Source of the DNA: Methyloferula stellata AR4
GTDB taxonomy: Bacteria > Pseudomonadota > Alphaproteobacteria > Rhizobiales > Beijerinckiaceae
Direction of reading: 5' to 3'
DNA: 64,000 nucleotides
NCBI RefSeq assembly: GCF_000385335.1
Contig: NZ_ARWA01000001.1
Coordinates: 1,814,001 to 1,878,000 of the forward strand
The notes beneath the pieces were generated by a model. It did not search any database and was not told the DNA's origin. It saw nothing but the letters and a program-made list of their open reading frames with translations. Shown in pieces: positions 16,471-24,725 of the stretch (the stretch's first letter is position 1; each line of letters opens with the position of its first letter). A program made the position numbers and the translations under genes.

Positions 16471-17559
16471 ATGATGCACGCGATTGATGCTTGGCCAAAA
16501 CCCATACGCGTTGTCGTCGTCGACGATTCAGCGCTCATGCGAAAAATCATTTCGCGACGACTGTCGGAAGACCGCGACATTGAAGTGGTGGGCCATGCAG
16601 CGAATGCGGCCGAGGCGCGCGCGGCGATAAAATCGCTCGATCCCGATGTCGTTACGCTCGACGTCGAGATGCCTGATATGAACGGTCTCGAATTTCTCGA
16701 AAAGCTGATGAGGCTGCGGCCGACTCCAGTGGTCATGATTTCCAGCCTGACCTATCACGGTGCGGCCATGGCGATCAGAGCGCTCGAGTTAGGTGCCATA
16801 GATTGTATCGCAAAACCGACGTCACGTGACGCGGATGCTTTCAGCGAGCTCACGAAAAAAATAAAAATCGCTGCGATGTCGCGCCTGCAGCCTTCAGACG
16901 CGTATCCAAAACGCATAGTCAAGGCGCCGTCCGGCTCCCGTTACAAATTCACGGATTCCATAATCGCAATTGGTTCCTCAACCGGCGGTGTCGAAGCTTT
17001 ACTGACCATTTTATCCGAGTTTCCTGAAAATTGTCCGCCGACGGTCATCACCCAACACATGCCTGCGGGCTTCACGAAGAGCTTCGCAGACCGGTTGAAC
17101 AAGCTGTGTTCTCCGCGCGTCTCGGAAGCGACCGAAGGCGCCCTGCTGAGGCCTGGACAAATCTATCTCGCACCCGGTGGAGAGACGCATCTTGAGGTGG
17201 TTGGTTCTGATCGGCTGCGTTGTCAGTTGAGCCACACGGATGCCGTCAATGGTCATCATCCATCGGTCGATGTCTTGTTTCATTCAGTCGCAAAATCCGC
17301 GGGACGAAAGTCCATAGGCGTCATTCTCACAGGCATGGGCCGCGACGGAGCGGCTGGACTCCTGAGCATTCGTCATATGGGCGGGAGCACAATCGGCCAA
17401 GACGAGAAAACCTGCATAATCTATGGCATGCCCAAAGTCGCAGCTGAAATGGGCGCCGTCGAAAAGCAAGTCGGCCTCGACGCCATCGCGGCGGAAATCC
17501 TCGCTTCCAGCACCTCGGTGGGCCACGTTGGTCTGAGTGAGAACTGTACTGTTCTTTAG
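16471..17559 (+). CDS. cheB: CheB-type protein-glutamate methylesterase
   Basis: The 362-residue protein has an N-terminal receiver domain ([12 protein letters not shown] with the acidic pair D18/D19, phospho-acceptor D64 in [11 protein letters not shown]) and a C-terminal methylesterase domain with the catalytic triad S170 (IGSSTGG), H196 (TQHMPAGF) and D292 (GMGRDGAAG). It removes methyl groups from chemoreceptor glutamates and may deamidate glutamines. No cheA, cheW, cheR or receptor gene is nearby, so it is an orphan or serves a sensory system elsewhere. The ATG at 16471 sits just before the receiver domain; a frame running 66 bases further upstream adds nothing conserved. Confidence 0.88.
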   Translation: MMHAIDAWPKPIRVVVVDDSALMRKIISRRLSEDRDIEVVGHAANAAEARAAIKSLDPDVVTLDVEMPDMNGLEFLEKLMRLRPTPVVMISSLTYHGAAMAIRALELGAIDCIAKPTSRDADAFSELTKKIKIAAMSRLQPSDAYPKRIVKAPSGSRYKFTDSIIAIGSSTGGVEALLTILSEFPENCPPTVITQHMPAGFTKSFADRLNKLCSPRVSEATEGALLRPGQIYLAPGGETHLEVVGSDRLRCQLSHTDAVNGHHPSVDVLFHSVAKSAGRKSIGVILTGMGRDGAAGLLSIRHMGGSTIGQDEKTCIIYGMPKVAAEMGAVEKQVGLDAIAAEILASSTSVGHVGLSENCTVL

Positions 17560-17898
17560 GCCATACGACCCCTTAATGCCTCCTACGTCATTCTGTCGCT
17601 GGAAAGGATAGCGGCAAAGTCACGAAATTCACGGGCATCAGGACGCGCGCGTCTCACATCGTAAGAGTCTGCGTGCTTCTAAGAGTTCAGGTTGCCCGAA
17701 ATGAATCCGATAGAAAGAAAACGGTCGTGATTCACATTGGGATGTCACCGAGGCAGGCTCTTCAGCTTGCATCTGATCTGGGCGTAACCGCTAAATCGCT
17801 GGCGCCCCCGTCCTAAAAGCCTCAATCAAAGGTCCCTAAGGTTATAAGCTGCGCTAAGAGAGTTGACATCCGCTTCCCCAAGGGCGACCTAACCCCCT
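17560..17898. other. Intergenic region, no gene seen
   Basis: About 340 bases between cheB and prfC. The only open stretch is a 24-codon frame (MSPRQALQLASDLGVTAKSL, at 17742-17816) without a ribosome-binding site. It could be a remnant but I cannot assign it. The prfC promoter is presumably here. Confidence 0.4.
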
Positions 17899-19512
17899 AT
17901 GAACGCCCAAGAACCCGTCACCGATTTCGTCAAAATCCCGGCCAACGACCCCGTCGGCCGGCGCCGCACCTTTGCCATCATCTCGCACCCTGACGCGGGC
18001 AAGACGACCCTCACCGAAAAGCTGCTGCTCTTCGGCGGCGCGATCCAGCTCGCGGGCGAGGTGCGCGCCAAGGCTAATCGCCGCCAGACCCGCTCCGACT
18101 GGATGGGCATCGAGCGTGAGCGCGGCATCTCGGTCGTGACCTCGGTCATGACTTTTGAGTATGGCGGCTGCGTCTATAATCTCCTCGACACGCCGGGCCA
18201 TGAGGACTTTTCGGAAGATACCTATCGCACGCTGACGGCGGTCGACTCGGCGATCATGGTGATCGATGCGGCGAAGGGCATCGAGGCGCGGACGCGCAAG
18301 CTGTTTGAAGTGTGTCGCCTGCGCGATATCCCGATCGTGACCTTCATCAACAAATTGGATCGCGAGGCGCGCGATCCTTTTGAGCTTCTGGACGAGATCG
18401 AGAAGACGCTGGCGCTCGATGTCGCGCCGCGCACATGGCCGCTCGGCCAGGGCCGCGCCTTCGCCGGCACTTACGATCTTGACCGCAATCTCGTGCGCAG
18501 GCTCGATTCCGACGCCGAGCCGGTTGCGGTGAGCGGCCCGGACGATCCCTATATCAAGGGGCTGTTGAGCGAGCCGGATTTTAAAGAGGTGCGCGATCAG
18601 ATCGAACTCGCGCGCGACGGCCTGAAGCGCTTCGACCGGCAAGCCTTTCTCGAAGGCCATCTGACGCCGGTCTTTTTCGGCAGCGCGCTGCGCAATTTCG
18701 GCGTGCGCGATCTGATCGATGCTCTGGCCGAATTCGCGCCGCCGCCGCATGGGCTTGACGCAGCGTCGCGCCATGTCGACGCGCATGAGCCGAAGATGAC
18801 GGGCTTCGTCTTCAAGATCCAGGCGAATATGGACCCGAACCATCGCGACCGTATCGCTTTCATGCGCGTCTGTTCCGGCAAGTTGACGCGCGGGATGAAG
18901 GCGAAGCTCGTGCGCACGGGCAAGAACATCGCGCTCAATGCGCCGCAATTCTTCTTCGCGCAGGACCGCCAATTGGCGGAAGAGGCTTACGCGGGCGATG
19001 TCGTCGGCATTCCGAACCATGGCACGTTGCGCATCGGCGATACGCTGACCGAAGGCGAAGAGCTTGTGTTTCGCGGCGTGCCGAGCTTCGCGCCGGAAAT
19101 CTTGCGCCGCGTCAAGATCGGCGATGCGATGAAGGCGAAGAAGCTCCGCGAGGCGCTTGGCCAGATGGCGGAGGAAGGCGTCGTGCAGGTCTTCCTGCCG
19201 AATGATGGCGCGGCCGCGATGGTGGGTGTCGTCGGCGCCTTGCAGCTCGATGTTCTGGCCGAGCGGCTCTCAGCCGAATATGGGTTGGACGTGACCTTCG
19301 AGACGAGCCGTTTCGAGCTCTGCCGCTGGGTGAGCGCGAAGACACAGGCCGACCTCGACAAGTTCACGCGCGCCTATCCGGCATCGATTGCGATGGATCT
19401 CGACGGCGCGCCGGTCTTCATGGCGGCATCCGCCTGGGATCTGCGCTACGAACAGGAACGCTGGCCGGACATCAGCTTTTCCGACATCAAGGATTATCAG
19501 AAGCAGGCCTAG
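17899..19512 (+). CDS. prfC: Peptide chain release factor 3 (RF3)
   Basis: The 537-residue GTPase shows the elongation-factor-like G motifs: SHPDAGKTT (G1), ERERGISV (G2), DTPGHEDF (G3) and INKLD (G4), then the RF3-specific beta-domains with RVCSGKLTRGMK. RF3 recycles RF1 and RF2 from the ribosome after peptide release, using GTP. Length and motif spacing are normal for the family. It stands alone; a palindromic repeat that can act as terminator begins two bases after the stop. Confidence 0.95.
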   Translation: MNAQEPVTDFVKIPANDPVGRRRTFAIISHPDAGKTTLTEKLLLFGGAIQLAGEVRAKANRRQTRSDWMGIERERGISVVTSVMTFEYGGCVYNLLDTPGHEDFSEDTYRTLTAVDSAIMVIDAAKGIEARTRKLFEVCRLRDIPIVTFINKLDREARDPFELLDEIEKTLALDVAPRTWPLGQGRAFAGTYDLDRNLVRRLDSDAEPVAVSGPDDPYIKGLLSEPDFKEVRDQIELARDGLKRFDRQAFLEGHLTPVFFGSALRNFGVRDLIDALAEFAPPPHGLDAASRHVDAHEPKMTGFVFKIQANMDPNHRDRIAFMRVCSGKLTRGMKAKLVRTGKNIALNAPQFFFAQDRQLAEEAYAGDVVGIPNHGTLRIGDTLTEGEELVFRGVPSFAPEILRRVKIGDAMKAKKLREALGQMAEEGVVQVFLPNDGAAAMVGVVGALQLDVLAERLSAEYGLDVTFETSRFELCRWVSAKTQADLDKFTRAYPASIAMDLDGAPVFMAASAWDLRYEQERWPDISFSDIKDYQKQA

Positions 19513-19513
19513 C

Positions 19514-19556
19514 CCTCGTCCTGAGGAGCGCCGAAGGCGCGTCTCGAAGGATCGAG
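19514..19556. repeat. CCTCGTCCTGAGGAG hairpin repeat after prfC
   Basis: CCTCGTCCTGAGGAGCGCC and GGCGCGTCTCGAAGGATCGA are partly complementary, so the element folds on itself with a GAA loop. A closely related element (CCTCATCCTGAGGAGTGCGC...) is present at 21318-21364, and its reverse at 21401-21485. The position just after a stop codon suggests a terminator role for prfC. Confidence 0.7.
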
Positions 19557-19637
19557 GCGTCGCCGCTGCATTTCGCAGCTCGCAATTCAATCCTTGTCAT
19601 TCATCTGTTGGCGGCGAGCATGGCGAGCGGATCGCTT

Positions 19638-19733
19638 TAGTCAATGACGGCCCTTCGGGCCGCCGCCGAAGGCGGTCGCACGCAGATAAGTTTACGCAAT
19701 CTGCGTAAACTTGATTGCGTTGCGATCATTGAC
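19638..19733. repeat. Nested palindrome with 11-bp perfect core
   Basis: The core AAGTTTACGCA-ATC-TGCGTAAACTT (19688-19712) is a perfect 11-bp inverted repeat. It is enclosed by TCAATGAC on the left (19638) and GATCATTGA on the right, and a GGCC/CTTCGGGCC hairpin lies between. No gene is present between prfC and the next gene (19513-19944, 432 bases), which consists of three different palindromic elements. Confidence 0.6.
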
Positions 19734-19800
19734 AAAAGCGATGCCGCCTCGCCGAAAATGGCCGCTGTAGATGAATGGCGAAATCCGATTGGCTCAACCT

Positions 19801-19911
19801 CGTCATGCCCGGCCCCGTGCCGGGCATCCACGCCGAGACATTGATGCTTGGTACAAAATCAGTGATGAAGCGTTACCGCGTGGATGGCCGGGACAAGCCC
19901 GGCCATGACGG
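19801..19911. repeat. CGTCATGCCCGG palindromic repeat
   Basis: CGTCATGCCCGGCCCCGTGC and its following GGGCATCCACGC are mirrored at the far end by GCGTGGATGGCCGGG and CCCGGCCATGACGG. This is a widespread intergenic repeat type in Hyphomicrobiales. It lies between prfC and the minus-strand methyltransferase gene. Confidence 0.75.
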
Positions 19912-19944
19912 AAATCATTGTTCGCTTATGGTGAAGGTTGCCCC

Positions 19945-20598
19945 TTACATCGCGTCCTTGAAGCGCCAGACATCCGTCATTTTCGTCTCGCAATCTTCCA
20001 GGCATTTCGACACCGGCACCTCGTAGTGTGCCAGCGAATGGAGCCTGTCGCGCGGGAGATAGGTGCGGCCGGGATCGCCGATCAGCACGCGCGTGCCTTT
20101 ATTGGCGAGCTGTTCCAGCCATAGAATGAAGCGTTCGGCCATGCCGGGCTCGTAGGCGATATCGCCTGCGAGCACGACGTCCCAATGCTGATCGCAGCCG
20201 ACAACATCTTCAGATAGAAGATGGATATCGGCGCTATTGGCGACGGCATTCATGGAGATGGCATCCATCGCCAAGGGATCGATATCGTTGGCTTCGACAT
20301 GAGCGGCGCCCGCCTTGGCCGCGGCTATCGCGAGGAGGCCGGAGCCCGACCCGAGATCGAGGACGCGTTTGCCCGCGACCAAGGTTTGATGGTCTTGAAT
20401 ATAACGCGCCAAGGCTTGGCCGCCCGGCCAGGCGAAGGCCCAATAAGGCAGCGGCAGGTTGACGGCGTGAAGCTCGTCCTGCGTCTTTTGCCAGAGCCCT
20501 GTTGCTTCTTCGGCAAGATGAAGCTTGATGTCCGGCCGCAGCGGAACCAGGGCAAGATGCGTATTGGTTTTGATGAAAGCAGCGCGGTCGAAGGTCAT
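19945..20598 (-). CDS. SAM-dependent methyltransferase, ETF-beta lysine methyltransferase-like
   Basis: The 217-residue protein has a class I methyltransferase fold with motif I VLDLGSGSGLLAIAAAKAGA (around 77-96) and the following acidic residue region AHVEANDIDPLA. The NLPLPYWAFAWPGGQALARY segment ahead of motif I is typical of the METTL20/ETFB-type lysine methyltransferases. These modify the beta subunit of electron-transfer flavoprotein in mitochondria and many alphaproteobacteria. The ATG at 20598 was taken because similarity to the family starts there. It is divergent from trmO, 69 bases apart. Confidence 0.8.
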   Translation of the reverse strand: MTFDRAAFIKTNTHLALVPLRPDIKLHLAEEATGLWQKTQDELHAVNLPLPYWAFAWPGGQALARYIQDHQTLVAGKRVLDLGSGSGLLAIAAAKAGAAHVEANDIDPLAMDAISMNAVANSADIHLLSEDVVGCDQHWDVVLAGDIAYEPGMAERFILWLEQLANKGTRVLIGDPGRTYLPRDRLHSLAHYEVPVSKCLEDCETKMTDVWRFKDAM

Positions 20599-20667
20599 AT
20601 CGAGCCCCCGGCGTAAAAGGCCATCGTCCGGGGTTAGGCTTGCAATGTAAAGGGGATTGGAAAAACG

Positions 20668-21132
20668 ATGGATGAAACGATCCGGCCCGGCGAAATCGCT
20701 GTAACCCTTGAGGAGGCCCGCGCGAGCGACGCAAAGCTCTATTTTATCGGGCATATTCGCACACCTTGGCAGAAGCGGACGGACTGTCCGCGGCAGGGTG
20801 ATCGCGAGCAGGGGCCCGAATGCCGCATCGTCGTCGATCCGCTCTGGCATCAGGCGCTGACCGGCATCGAGCAATGGCCTGAATTGCAGCTTCTCTATTG
20901 GATGAACGAAGCGCGGCGCGACCTTGTGATCCAGGCGGCCACCGGCAAGGAACCGGTTGGAACCTTTGCTTTGCGCTCTCCCGTGCGGCCCAATCCGATC
21001 GCCTCGTCCATCGTCGCCTTGCGGCGCGTCGAGCCGGGCTGTCTCATCGTCACCGGGCTCGACTGTCTCGACATGACGCCGCTTCTCGACATCAAGCCGC
21101 ATTTCGGTGAGGCAAAACCGACCTCTCCTTGA
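20668..21132 (+). CDS. trmO: TsaA/TrmO-like tRNA (t6A37) N6-methyltransferase
   Basis: The 154-residue protein matches the TsaA/YaeB family: YFIGHIRTPWQKRTDCPRQG near the start, then LLYWMNEARRD, GTFALRSPVRPNPIASSIV and GLDCLDMTPLLDIKPH. TrmO methylates N6-threonylcarbamoyladenosine at position 37 of some tRNAs using S-adenosylmethionine, through a beta-barrel fold. This is the short single-domain form, without the C-terminal extension of the E. coli enzyme. It precedes the thiamine riboswitch but is probably a separate unit. Confidence 0.88.
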   Translation: MDETIRPGEIAVTLEEARASDAKLYFIGHIRTPWQKRTDCPRQGDREQGPECRIVVDPLWHQALTGIEQWPELQLLYWMNEARRDLVIQAATGKEPVGTFALRSPVRPNPIASSIVALRRVEPGCLIVTGLDCLDMTPLLDIKPHFGEAKPTSP

Positions 21133-21172
21133 CGGGAGCGGCCTGCGGAGCCTATTTAGAGTTTGAGACCTA

Positions 21173-21280
21173 GGGGATCCCCGGCAGGGGGCTGAGAGGC
21201 TGGCAAGCTGGCATGACGATCATGCCGGCGCCTGGCGACCCTTCGAACCTGATCCAGTTTGCACTGGCGGAGGGATGGTT
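21173..21280 (+). promoter_or_regulatory. TPP riboswitch (THI element) controlling thiOSGE
   Basis: The conserved blocks are all present in order: GGGG...GGGGGCTGAGAGG (21174-21200), a variable hairpin with GCATGACGATCATGC, then ACCCTTCGAACCTGATCCAG (21238-21257) and CTGGCGGAGGGATGG. This aptamer binds thiamine pyrophosphate and lowers expression of the downstream thiamine genes. The first gene, thiO, starts about 230 bases later because a palindromic repeat lies in between. I could not identify the expression-platform hairpin with confidence. Confidence 0.95.
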
Positions 21281-21317
21281 GTGAGCGCATTTTTTCCCCC
21301 ACATTCAGCAGTTCTAG

Positions 21318-21485
21318 CCCTCATCCTGAGGAGTGCGCGTAGCGCACGTCTCGAAGGACGAGGGCGGCATGGCGACTTGCACTATGCGGCTTGCCCGCGC
21401 CTCTCCTTCGAGACGCAAGCCATAGCCCGTTGCTCGCGACGGGCGTCGCTTCGCAACGCCCTATGGCTTGCCCCTCAGGATGAGG
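21318..21485. repeat. Composite palindromic repeat between riboswitch and thiO
   Basis: The left arm (CCCTCATCCTGAGGAG... TCTCGAAGGACGAGGG, 21318-21364) and the right arm (CTCTCCTTCGAGACGC at 21401-21416 and CCCCTCAGGATGAGG at 21471-21485) are reverse relatives. Between them is a second palindrome, GCAAGCCATAG ... CTATGGCTTGC, with the core GTCGCTTCGCAACGCC shared with the repeat at 13636-13741. It looks like one repeat nested in another. In RNA it would form a long hairpin directly after the riboswitch. Confidence 0.8.
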
Positions 21486-21507
21486 CGCTAAGCGCTGGAG
21501 GCCCACG

Positions 21508-22518
21508 ATGAAGATCCGCGTGATCGGCGCCGGTGTCGCTGGACTGACAACTGCTTATGAATTTGCCCGCGCCGGCTGCGCGGTCGAGATCGTCGATCGC
21601 GCGGCGGGGCCGGGCCTCGGCTGTTCCTGGTTTGCCGGCGGCATGATCGCGCCCTGGTGCGAGGCCGAAAGCGCCGAGCCGCTTGTCGTCTCCTATGGCA
21701 TCGAGGCGCTGACCTATTGGACGCAAGACGTGCCTGTCGCTCAGATACATGGCAGCCTTGTCGTCGCCCCCGCGCGCGATAGACCCGACCTCATCCGCTT
21801 TTCGCGCCGCACCTCGCATTATGAGATGTGTGATGGGGCCGCTGTCGCAGCGCTCGAACCAGATCTCGAAGGCCGGTTCGAGTCGGCGCTTTTCTTCGCA
21901 GAAGAAGCGCATCTCGATCCGCGGGTTGCAATGGCGAAGCTTGCATCGCTGCTTGCGGAGCATGCCGATGTCACCTTCCGCTTTAATACCGAGGCGGATG
22001 CGCTCGAGGGCGATGCGGATTGGATCATCGATTGCCGCGGCTTCGATGCCCGCGATCGCCTCACCGATCTGCGCGGGGTTCGCGGCGAAATGCTGGTGCT
22101 CAAGACGCAGGAGATAAATTTCGCACGTCCGGTGCGCCTTCTGCATCCGCGCTATCCGGTCTATATCGTGCCGCGCGGCGATGGCCGCTTCATGATCGGC
22201 GCGACCATGATCGAAAGCGGGCAGGGCGGCGTGATGACGGCGCGTTCGGCGCTTGAATTGCTGTCTGCCGTCTGCACGGTTCATCCGGCCTTCGGCGAGG
22301 CCGAGATCATCGAAATGGGCGCCAATGTGCGGCCGGCTTTCGCCGACAACCTGCCGCGTCTGCGGCTGGACGGCCGGACGCTCTTCGTCAACGGGCTTTA
22401 CAGGCACGGCTTTCTCGCGGCGCCGTCGCTCGCGCGCCGCGCGGCGGATGTCGTGTTGAAGGGGTCCTATTTTCCGGAGATCATGGATGCAGATCCGCGT
22501 GAACGGCAAAGAGCTTGA
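21508..22518 (+). CDS. thiO: FAD-dependent glycine oxidase ThiO
   Basis: The 336-residue protein has the N-terminal dinucleotide-binding motif VIGAGVAGLT (5-14), an acidic strand end EIVDRAAGPG, and the DAO-family C-terminal block GLYRHGFLAAPSLARRAAD that contacts flavin. ThiO oxidises glycine to the iminoacetate used for the thiazole ring of thiamine in aerobic bacteria. It is the first gene of thiO-thiS-thiG-thiE behind the TPP riboswitch, and its end overlaps thiS by 32 bases. The ATG at 21508 sits right before the FAD motif. Confidence 0.93.
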   Translation: MKIRVIGAGVAGLTTAYEFARAGCAVEIVDRAAGPGLGCSWFAGGMIAPWCEAESAEPLVVSYGIEALTYWTQDVPVAQIHGSLVVAPARDRPDLIRFSRRTSHYEMCDGAAVAALEPDLEGRFESALFFAEEAHLDPRVAMAKLASLLAEHADVTFRFNTEADALEGDADWIIDCRGFDARDRLTDLRGVRGEMLVLKTQEINFARPVRLLHPRYPVYIVPRGDGRFMIGATMIESGQGGVMTARSALELLSAVCTVHPAFGEAEIIEMGANVRPAFADNLPRLRLDGRTLFVNGLYRHGFLAAPSLARRAADVVLKGSYFPEIMDADPRERQRA

Positions 22519-22684
22519 GGTCGCTGCGACGACGCTCGCAGCGCTTCTCGATGAGCTCGACTATGAAGACGCCATGGTTGCGACGGCGCTCAATCAGAAT
22601 TTTATCCGCAAGGTGGATCGGATGACGACGCCTCTCAAAGACGGGGATGCGGTCGAGGTTCTCGTGCCGAAACAGGGAGGCTGA
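22487..22684 (+). CDS. thiS: Sulfur carrier protein ThiS
   Basis: The 65-residue ubiquitin-like protein starts [20 protein letters not shown] and ends in the diglycine VLVPKQGG required for adenylation and thiocarboxylate formation. ThiS carries sulfur to ThiG for the thiazole ring. Its start lies inside the end of thiO and it is followed after one base by the likely thiG start, so the genes are translationally coupled. Confidence 0.93.
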   Translation: MQIRVNGKELEVAATTLAALLDELDYEDAMVATALNQNFIRKVDRMTTPLKDGDAVEVLVPKQGG

Positions 22685-22685
22685 A

Positions 22686-23483
22686 TTGAGCGACAAGCCG
22701 CTCTCGCTTTATGGAGTCAGCCTGACGTCGCGGCTCTTGGCCGGCACGGCGCAATATCCGTCGCCCGCCATTCTTGCCGCCGCCGTCAAAGCCGCACGGA
22801 CCGAGGTGGTCACCGTCTCGCTGCGCCGCGAGGCGGGCGGCGGCCGCGCGGGCGATTCCTTCTGGGGCTTGATCCGCGATCTCGGCGTGCGCGTTTTGCC
22901 GAATACGGCCGGCTGCCGCAGCGTGAAAGAGGCCGTCACCACCGCGCAAATGGCGCGCGAGGTTTTCGGCACGGCTTGGGTCAAACTCGAAGTCATCGGC
23001 GAGGACGATACGTTGCAGCCCGACGTCTTCGGCCTTGTCGAAGCCGCGGCTATTCTCGCGCGCGACGGTTTCTCGGTCTTTCCCTACACGACGGAAGATC
23101 TCGTCGTCGCAGAAAAATTGCTCGGCGCCGGTTGCGAAGTCCTGATGCCCTGGGGCGCGCCGATCGGTTCCGGCCGTGGTCTCAACAACAGGTTCGGCCT
23201 GAAGGCCTTGCGCGCACATTTTCCGAATGTGCCGCTCATCGTCGATGCGGGCATCGGCACGCCGTCGCATGCGGCGGAAGCCATGGAGCTTGGCTATGAT
23301 GCCGTGCTCTTGAATACGGCCATCGCGAAAGCTGGCGATCCGGTGATGATGGCGGACGCCTTTGCGCGCGCCGTCGAAGCTGGGCGGCTCGCCTATCTCG
23401 CGGGACCTATGGAGCCGCGCGACATGGCCGAGCCTTCGACACCGACCGCAGGCCTTCCTTTCGGCGGTGCCGTGCGTGCTTGA
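22686..23483 (+). CDS. thiG: Thiazole synthase ThiG
   Basis: The 265-residue protein is a normal-length ThiG TIM barrel: [58 protein letters not shown], and [17 protein letters not shown] followed by [18 protein letters not shown]. The lysine in WVKLEV forms the Schiff base with deoxyxylulose phosphate. I place the start at the TTG at 22686, one base after the thiS stop, because it gives L-S-D-K-P directly before the conserved region; the only upstream in-frame ATG (22647) lies inside thiS. ThiG joins ThiS thiocarboxylate and the ThiO product into the thiazole. Confidence 0.92.
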   Translation: MSDKPLSLYGVSLTSRLLAGTAQYPSPAILAAAVKAARTEVVTVSLRREAGGGRAGDSFWGLIRDLGVRVLPNTAGCRSVKEAVTTAQMAREVFGTAWVKLEVIGEDDTLQPDVFGLVEAAAILARDGFSVFPYTTEDLVVAEKLLGAGCEVLMPWGAPIGSGRGLNNRFGLKALRAHFPNVPLIVDAGIGTPSHAAEAMELGYDAVLLNTAIAKAGDPVMMADAFARAVEAGRLAYLAGPMEPRDMAEPSTPTAGLPFGGAVRA

Positions 23484-24084
23484 TCCGTTTTATCTGATCG
23501 TCGACAGCGCGAGCTGGATCGCGCGGCTGCTGCCAAGCGGCGTGAAGCTCGTGCAATTGCGCATCAAGGATGTGAGCGCCGAAGAACGGCGCGCCGAGAT
23601 TGCGAAATCGAAAGCGCTTTGCGCGCAGTATGGCGCGCAGCTCATCGTCAATGATTATTGGCAAGATGCGATCGATCTCGGCTGCGATTATATCCATCTT
23701 GGCCAGGGCGATCTCGACACGGCCGATTTGACGGCGATCCGCAAGGCAGGCCTGCGGCTCGGCGTCTCGACGCATGACGAGGCCGAACTTGCCCGCGCGC
23801 TTACAACGGCGCCGGATTACATCGCGCTCGGGCCGATCTATCCGACGATCTTGAAGCAAATGCCTTTTGGGCCGCAAGGTTTGGGCCGGCTTGGCGAATG
23901 GCGAAAGAAGATCGGATCGTTGCCGCTTGTCGGCATAGGCGGGATCTCGCTCGACCGCGCCAAAGGCGTACTCGAAGCCGGCGCCGATAGCGCGGCGGTC
24001 GTAACCGACATCACGCTCAATGCGGATCCCCAGGCCCGCGCGCGGGCCTGGGCCGAGGCGACGCGCGCTTTTGTCAAAACGTAG
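23476..24084 (+). CDS. thiE: Thiamine-phosphate synthase ThiE
   Basis: The 202-residue TIM-barrel protein shows [71 protein letters not shown] and [11 protein letters not shown], the standard ThiE blocks for binding thiazole phosphate and hydroxymethylpyrimidine pyrophosphate. It completes the pathway to thiamine phosphate. The GTG at 23476 overlaps the thiG end by eight bases; another GTG at 23467 is also possible. It is the last gene of the riboswitch-controlled operon. thiC and thiD are not in this window. Confidence 0.9.
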   Translation: MLDPFYLIVDSASWIARLLPSGVKLVQLRIKDVSAEERRAEIAKSKALCAQYGAQLIVNDYWQDAIDLGCDYIHLGQGDLDTADLTAIRKAGLRLGVSTHDEAELARALTTAPDYIALGPIYPTILKQMPFGPQGLGRLGEWRKKIGSLPLVGIGGISLDRAKGVLEAGADSAAVVTDITLNADPQARARAWAEATRAFVKT

Positions 24085-24169
24085 CCGGAGCGCATGCTCC
24101 GCCGTCTTAACAGGATGGGCCGCCCTCGTTCTTTGAGACACCCACTTCAGGAGTTTAAAGCCATAACAG

Positions 24170-24208
24170 TTGACAAGGAAACTACTTGTGATAGTTTCCT
24201 TGGAAATT
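24170..24208. promoter_or_regulatory. MarR operator overlapping a TTGACA promoter element
   Basis: A TTGACA hexamer (24170-24175) is followed at once by AAGGAAACT (24176-24184), and after nine bases by AGTTTCCTT (24193-24201), a perfect 9-bp inverted repeat. The second arm also forms an imperfect palindrome with GGAAATT (24202-24208), giving three half-sites in 33 bases. It ends 11 bases before the MarR start codon, so it should repress its own transcription. A matching -10 box is not obvious. Confidence 0.7.
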
Positions 24209-24219
24209 ACGAGGCTCAA

Positions 24220-24681
24220 ATGAGATGCAAAGCAAAGGCCGCTCCTCTGGAGGCGCATTTGGGATACTGGCTGCGCTTCGTGTCGAATCATGTCTCGCAT
24301 GCTTTCAGTCTCAAGCTCGCGCAGCGCGACGTAACCGTCGCCGAATGGGTCGTGCTGCGCCAGCTTTATGAGAAGGAGAGTTTGGCGCCGAGCGAACTTG
24401 CAGAGGGCATCGGCATGACGCGCGGCGCCATCTCGAAGCTCGCCGACCGGCTCGAAGCAAAAGCTTTGATCGAGATAGGCAGGGATCAAATGGATCGCCG
24501 ATATCAAAGTCTGGCGCTCACGAAGGCCGCACGAGCGCTCGTGCCGCAGCTAGCAGTGCTGGCGGATGAGAATGACGCGGCCTTCTTCGCTCACCTGACG
24601 CCGGCGGAAAGGGCCAAGGTCGAAACGATCTTGAAGGACATCGTTCGCCTTCATGGGCTGAGGGCGGTGCCCATCACGTGA
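24220..24681 (+). CDS. MarR-family transcriptional regulator
   Basis: The 153-residue winged-helix protein has the MarR order: a dimerisation helix (APLEAHLGYWLRFVSNHVSH), VTVAEWVVLRQLYEKESLAP, the recognition helix GMTRGAISKLADRLEAKALI, and the wing with DQMDRRYQSLALTKAARALV. The MDRR aspartate-arginine pair is the wing signature. The start at 24220 leaves the palindromic operator immediately upstream free, which supports this start and autoregulation. The next gene (DUF1398) begins about 45 bases after the stop, so it may be in the same transcript. Confidence 0.88.
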   Translation: MRCKAKAAPLEAHLGYWLRFVSNHVSHAFSLKLAQRDVTVAEWVVLRQLYEKESLAPSELAEGIGMTRGAISKLADRLEAKALIEIGRDQMDRRYQSLALTKAARALVPQLAVLADENDAAFFAHLTPAERAKVETILKDIVRLHGLRAVPIT

Positions 24682-24725
24682 CGGTAGAAAGTTCAACGGA
24701 CGCCAATTCAAAACCGCAGGAGACG

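Noticed and set aside
17742-17816. Short frame possibly from a transposase or regulator remnant
   Set aside because: Only 24 codons, no match I can name and no ribosome-binding site.
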